From Caldilineaceae bacterium SB0661_bin_34 (GTDB lineage Bacteria; Chloroflexota; Anaerolineae; Caldilineales; Caldilineaceae), in contig VXMJ01000017.1 in the NCBI GenBank assembly GCA_009841145.1, positions 36,250 to 100,249 of the forward strand: a DNA stretch of 64,000 nt, written 5' to 3'. The notes beneath the pieces are model-generated. The model ran no database searches and was not told where the DNA came from. It was given only the letters and a program-made list of their open reading frames with translations. The position numbers were made by a program, and so were the translations under genes. Numbering within the stretch: position 1 is the stretch's first letter; each line of letters starts with the position of its first letter. Positions 61,521 through 64,000 of this stretch are shown here, piece after piece.

Positions 61521-62894
61521 TTAATGAGGGTGTGGATGCGGGTGATGATGGGGCAGACGCACGACCTTGGGATTGGGCGGTTTGCGCACCGCAGGCCGTT
61601 GGGCCGCACCATCGCCTTCGGGAAACAGTTCCAGGCTGTCCATGGGCAGCACATAGCCGGCCTTGACAACCTGCTGCACGTTTTCCACGGCCCGAATGTC
61701 CGACATGGGATCACCCTTAACGACGGTCACGTCGGCAACCTTGCCCGTTTCCAGAGTACCAACGTCATCAAGGATTCCCATGGCTTCGGCCGGATTGCGC
61801 GTCGCCGCGTACAACACCTCTTCATTGGGAAGACCTGATTCGGCCATCAGGCGGAGCCCAACGGCATAGTCACCAAACCGCGAAATGGCATCGGTGCCCA
61901 TGAGGAAGCGCCGGGCACCCATTTCATATAGGGCTCCGGTCACGTACAGCTGCCCTTCCTGTTTCCACTGGGCGTAGACCAACACTTCCTGTTCAGCCGG
62001 TGTCAGGGGACGTTCTTCCCGGAGGGCCAGCATGCTCTCCTTGTTCCGATATCCAGTTTGAATGGTGGGGCTGAGCCAGATGTCGTTGGCAATCATCTGA
62101 TCGGCGATTGCGGGATCCAGCTTGCGGTCGTAGTTCATTTCCACAAACTCATAGTGCTCGATGCAATCGATCCCGGCTTCCACCGCGTTGGCAATGGATT
62201 CGGTCGCAATCGCATGCACAGTGCAGGGCTTGCCGTGACGATGGGCCTCGTCGGCAATGGCGCGCAGTTCCGACACCGTAAAGGAGGCCCGCCGGTTGTC
62301 GGTGATGTAGGTACCGCCGCCCGATCCCATGATCTTGATGAAGTCGGCCCCTTCCTTCACGAGACGCCGCACGGACTTTCGGCACTCGGCCTCCCCGTCC
62401 GCCTCCTCGTGCCCGAAGTGGAAATGGCCGCCCGTTATCGTGACTGCGCGCCCGCACACGTGCAAGGTGGGAAACCCCTTGAACAGATTGGCACTGGCAC
62501 CGTCCTTCAGATCAAAGGTGATTCGATTGCGTGCACCCAAGTCCCGCATCGAGGTAACGCCGGCCTTCAGCAGGTGTTGATAGGCATTGCGCACGCTGCG
62601 CAGCAGCATCAGACCATCATTGTCCTCGTCGTTGACGTGGTCGTAGGATCTGGGACCGCTCATCCGCTCGCCCGTACCGTACATGAGGTGGGTGTGGGAA
62701 TCGATGAGGCCGGGCAGGATGCACCCGTCGGGAAAGTCGAGAACGCGGGCGTTCTCGGGAACGGCCGGCGCTTCGCTGCCGTACACCCCGGTGATCTTGT
62801 CCCCTTCAATCCAAAGGCTGGCTCCATGGTCGTGGACGGTTCCCTCGGAACCGAACAGCCGCGGTGCGCGAATGATAGTCACTTCAGCAGTCAT
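61521..62894 (-). CDS. amidohydrolase family protein with His-rich C-terminus
   Basis: A 457-aa metal-dependent hydrolase of the imidazolonepropionase/Xaa-Pro type. His67 and His69 (DSHTH), Lys187 (FIKIMGSGGG), His227 (VHAIATES), His247 (CIEHYEF) and the Asp in GTDAI are the usual metal and catalytic set. Residue 439 onward is rich in Pro, Arg and His, ending HHHPHPHPH before the stop. It probably cleaves an amide or ring in a small molecule or dipeptide. The start is ATG 62894 with GAGAGGC upstream; 15 upstream codons are open. It follows a serine hydrolase gene by 52 bp. Confidence 0.9.
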   Translation of the reverse strand: MTAEVTIIRAPRLFGSEGTVHDHGASLWIEGDKITGVYGSEAPAVPENARVLDFPDGCILPGLIDSHTHLMYGTGERMSGPRSYDHVNDEDNDGLMLLRSVRNAYQHLLKAGVTSMRDLGARNRITFDLKDGASANLFKGFPTLHVCGRAVTITGGHFHFGHEEADGEAECRKSVRRLVKEGADFIKIMGSGGGTYITDNRRASFTVSELRAIADEAHRHGKPCTVHAIATESIANAVEAGIDCIEHYEFVEMNYDRKLDPAIADQMIANDIWLSPTIQTGYRNKESMLALREERPLTPAEQEVLVYAQWKQEGQLYVTGALYEMGARRFLMGTDAISRFGDYAVGLRLMAESGLPNEEVLYAATRNPAEAMGILDDVGTLETGKVADVTVVKGDPMSDIRAVENVQQVVKAGYVLPMDSLELFPEGDGAAQRPAVRKPPNPKVVRLPHHHPHPHPH

Positions 62895-62946
62895 GATTTG
62901 CCTCTCCACTTCGGGCCGGATGTTGTTCTGCCTCTGCAAATGCCTG

Positions 62947-63795
62947 TCAACCGTCCAGCAGGGACGAGGGAATTCCTTGGCCCAAGGCGCTGGAACGATC
63001 GATGGCCACCATGTATTCGTGGATCAGTTGCACCGCGGCCACCAGGCAGTTTTCCTGTCGCAACGCGTGCCCCATGCCGAACTTGCTCATGATGGCCAGC
63101 GCATAGGGATGCCTTTGCAGCCATACAATGCCGGCATCGCAACGGACACGTTCCATGCCACCCGGTTTGTTGGACACGGGCACACCCGGCTCCATGGCAC
63201 GCTCAATGGGCCCGCGGTTGGGCTTCTTGAGGATGGCCAACGCCTGCTCCGCCACCGCGGGACTGGGCCGGCTCTCGTACAGGGCCCGCATCAGGGCCAC
63301 GGCCTCGGCGGGGGTTGATGTGTTTTCCTCGTTGCGGGCCACTGATTCGTGATCCTGCATCTTGCGCCGCACCCGGGTGTGACTCAGGCTCAGGGAATCC
63401 ATCAGTTCGTTGGTGGCATCCATGTCGGCCCAATCGATGCACAGGTTGGTCGCCGTGTTGTCCGACACCATGATCATGAGCTGGGCAATGTCCAGCACGG
63501 ACAGGTCCAGGGGGCCTTCCAGGTAGGTCAGCACACCACTGCCCGGGGTAAGTACCTCAGGAGTGATGGCGATGCGTTCCTGCAAGTCCACTTCTCCCCG
63601 TTCCGCCCGGGCCAGCAGGCCCACCAGAACCGGAATCTTGATGGTGGAGGCCACCGGAAACACTTCCTGCTCATGCCAACCCATCGTGTCCCGGGTAGCC
63701 AAATCCTGCAGGTGAAATCCCGCCACCCCCGGCAACTCCGCCAAACCGTCCCGAATACGATCCTGCAACTGGGACCACAGCAAGGCATTGGTCAT
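62947..63795 (-). CDS. beta-lactamase-fold serine hydrolase
   Basis: A 282-aa protein of the beta-lactamase2/PBP-like fold. The SxxK motif is Ser50-Thr-Ile-Lys53 (ASTIKIPVL), SDN is at 111-113 (MIMVSDNTATN), and the KTG element is KPG in SNKPGGMERV. A Glu in STPAEAVAL lies where class A enzymes carry Glu166. No signal peptide is visible in the chosen start (ATG 63795, GAGGAG upstream), nor in 19 extra codons. Cytoplasmic members hydrolyse small esters or amides; antibiotic resistance should not be assumed. Co-linear with the amidohydrolase. Confidence 0.85.
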   Translation of the reverse strand: MTNALLWSQLQDRIRDGLAELPGVAGFHLQDLATRDTMGWHEQEVFPVASTIKIPVLVGLLARAERGEVDLQERIAITPEVLTPGSGVLTYLEGPLDLSVLDIAQLMIMVSDNTATNLCIDWADMDATNELMDSLSLSHTRVRRKMQDHESVARNEENTSTPAEAVALMRALYESRPSPAVAEQALAILKKPNRGPIERAMEPGVPVSNKPGGMERVRCDAGIVWLQRHPYALAIMSKFGMGHALRQENCLVAAVQLIHEYMVAIDRSSALGQGIPSSLLDG

Positions 63796-63848
63796 GACTG
63801 GAGATTCTCCTCGTTCAGTTTGTTTGAATTGAGTCAGTCGGCTGTTCC

Positions 63849-64000
63849 TCAAACCTCGTGGGTTCTTGGTACTTCGCTCTCGGTTGATGGAGGCTCCGTT
63901 GCAAGCCCCCGCAACTCGAGTCCGGGTGGAGCAGTCCCCACCGTAGTCCTGGTTCGTTCCGCGAACAGGGCGCGCACGTCCCTGTAGGGCATGTACAACG
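63849..64000 (-). CDS. C-terminal end of an unidentified gene, partial (right edge)
   Basis: A minus-strand frame is open for about 50 codons from the window edge to a TGA at 63849 (ending SEVPRTHEV), 54 bp before the serine hydrolase start. Codon use is GC-rich like the neighbours. It shows no motif; it may be the tail of an upstream gene of the same operon, or chance. Confidence 0.35.
   Translation of the reverse strand, partial: LYMPYRDVRALFAERTRTTVGTAPPGLELRGLATEPPSTESEVPRTHEV

Noticed and set aside
62947..63795. Antibiotic-resistance beta-lactamase
   Set aside because: The fold motifs are shared with many cytosolic serine hydrolases and there is no signal peptide; resistance cannot be inferred.
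1..64000. CRISPR array, tRNA or rRNA genes
   Set aside because: I saw no regularly spaced repeats and no tRNA or rRNA signature on either strand; a dedicated covariance search was not possible here.

Overview
The window looks like chromosome from a high-GC bacterium, most probably a Chloroflexota (Anaerolineae/Caldilineales-like) species from a marine or host-associated setting. This is inference. The support is the many lipoproteins of the form leader-(L)AAC-AAP followed by Ala/Glu/Pro-rich linkers, a zinc-ribbon/LysM protein with a PTPTP linker, repeated phytanoyl-CoA dioxygenase-type, formylglycine-sulfatase, Gfo/Idh/MocA and TIM-barrel epimerase genes, and an adjacent MoxR/DUF58 pair. No rRNA, tRNA or CRISPR array was seen.

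Layout. 0-0.9 kb: a transposase-like gene running off the left edge. 1.3-14.5 kb: a short-chain dehydrogenase followed by a long leftward catabolic block (Gfo/Idh/MocA, two PhyH-type dioxygenases, a DapA-like aldolase, a sulfatase, a lactonase, a sugar-phosphate epimerase-like protein, a Bcp peroxiredoxin and a peptide-type solute-binding lipoprotein). This block is broken by a complete IS607-family transposon (tnpA+tnpB) and by a 0.43-kb internally deleted relative that keeps both ends. Each element ends about 30 bp upstream of a leftward start codon. 15.2-22.1 kb: msrPQ (periplasmic methionine sulfoxide repair), an acyl-CoA dehydrogenase plus kinase pair resembling a split ACAD10/11, a sugar epimerase, a 31-aa membrane peptide with a strong terminator, a PPK2 kinase and a nucleoside deoxyribosyltransferase. 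22.1-27.4 kb: leftward sulfatase, methyltransferase, FAD oxidoreductase and aminotransferase. 27.7-34.6 kb: a CUT1-type sugar ABC importer without its ATPase, an amidase and another orphan solute-binding lipoprotein. 35-38.9 kb: a leftward compact set of acyl carrier protein, phosphopantetheinyl transferase and alpha/beta hydrolase, ending in a SulP transporter. 38.9-39.7 kb: a graveyard holding an IS630 remnant abutting a beheaded cytochrome c gene.

39.8-64 kb: a second Gfo/Idh/MocA enzyme, a sulfurtransferase, a GIY-YIG-like/RAMA-like fusion, an SDR, a subtilase, the LysM protein, a cytochrome c lipoprotein, rlmB-cysS, moxR-DUF58, an M16 peptidase, an aminotransferase, a third orphan solute-binding lipoprotein, an MFS exporter, a small membrane protein, an amidohydrolase with a His-rich tail and a beta-lactamase-fold serine hydrolase.

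Taken together this is an accessory, scavenging region for sulfated or carboxylated sugars and amides, interleaved with a few housekeeping genes (cysS, rlmB, bcp). The most interesting signals are the IS607 TnpB locus with its deleted partner, both with RNA-guide-adjacent ends facing host gene starts; the GIY-YIG/RAMA fusion that appears to lack the catalytic Arg; the ACP-PPTase-hydrolase cassette; and a perfect 40-bp palindrome at 61.45 kb.
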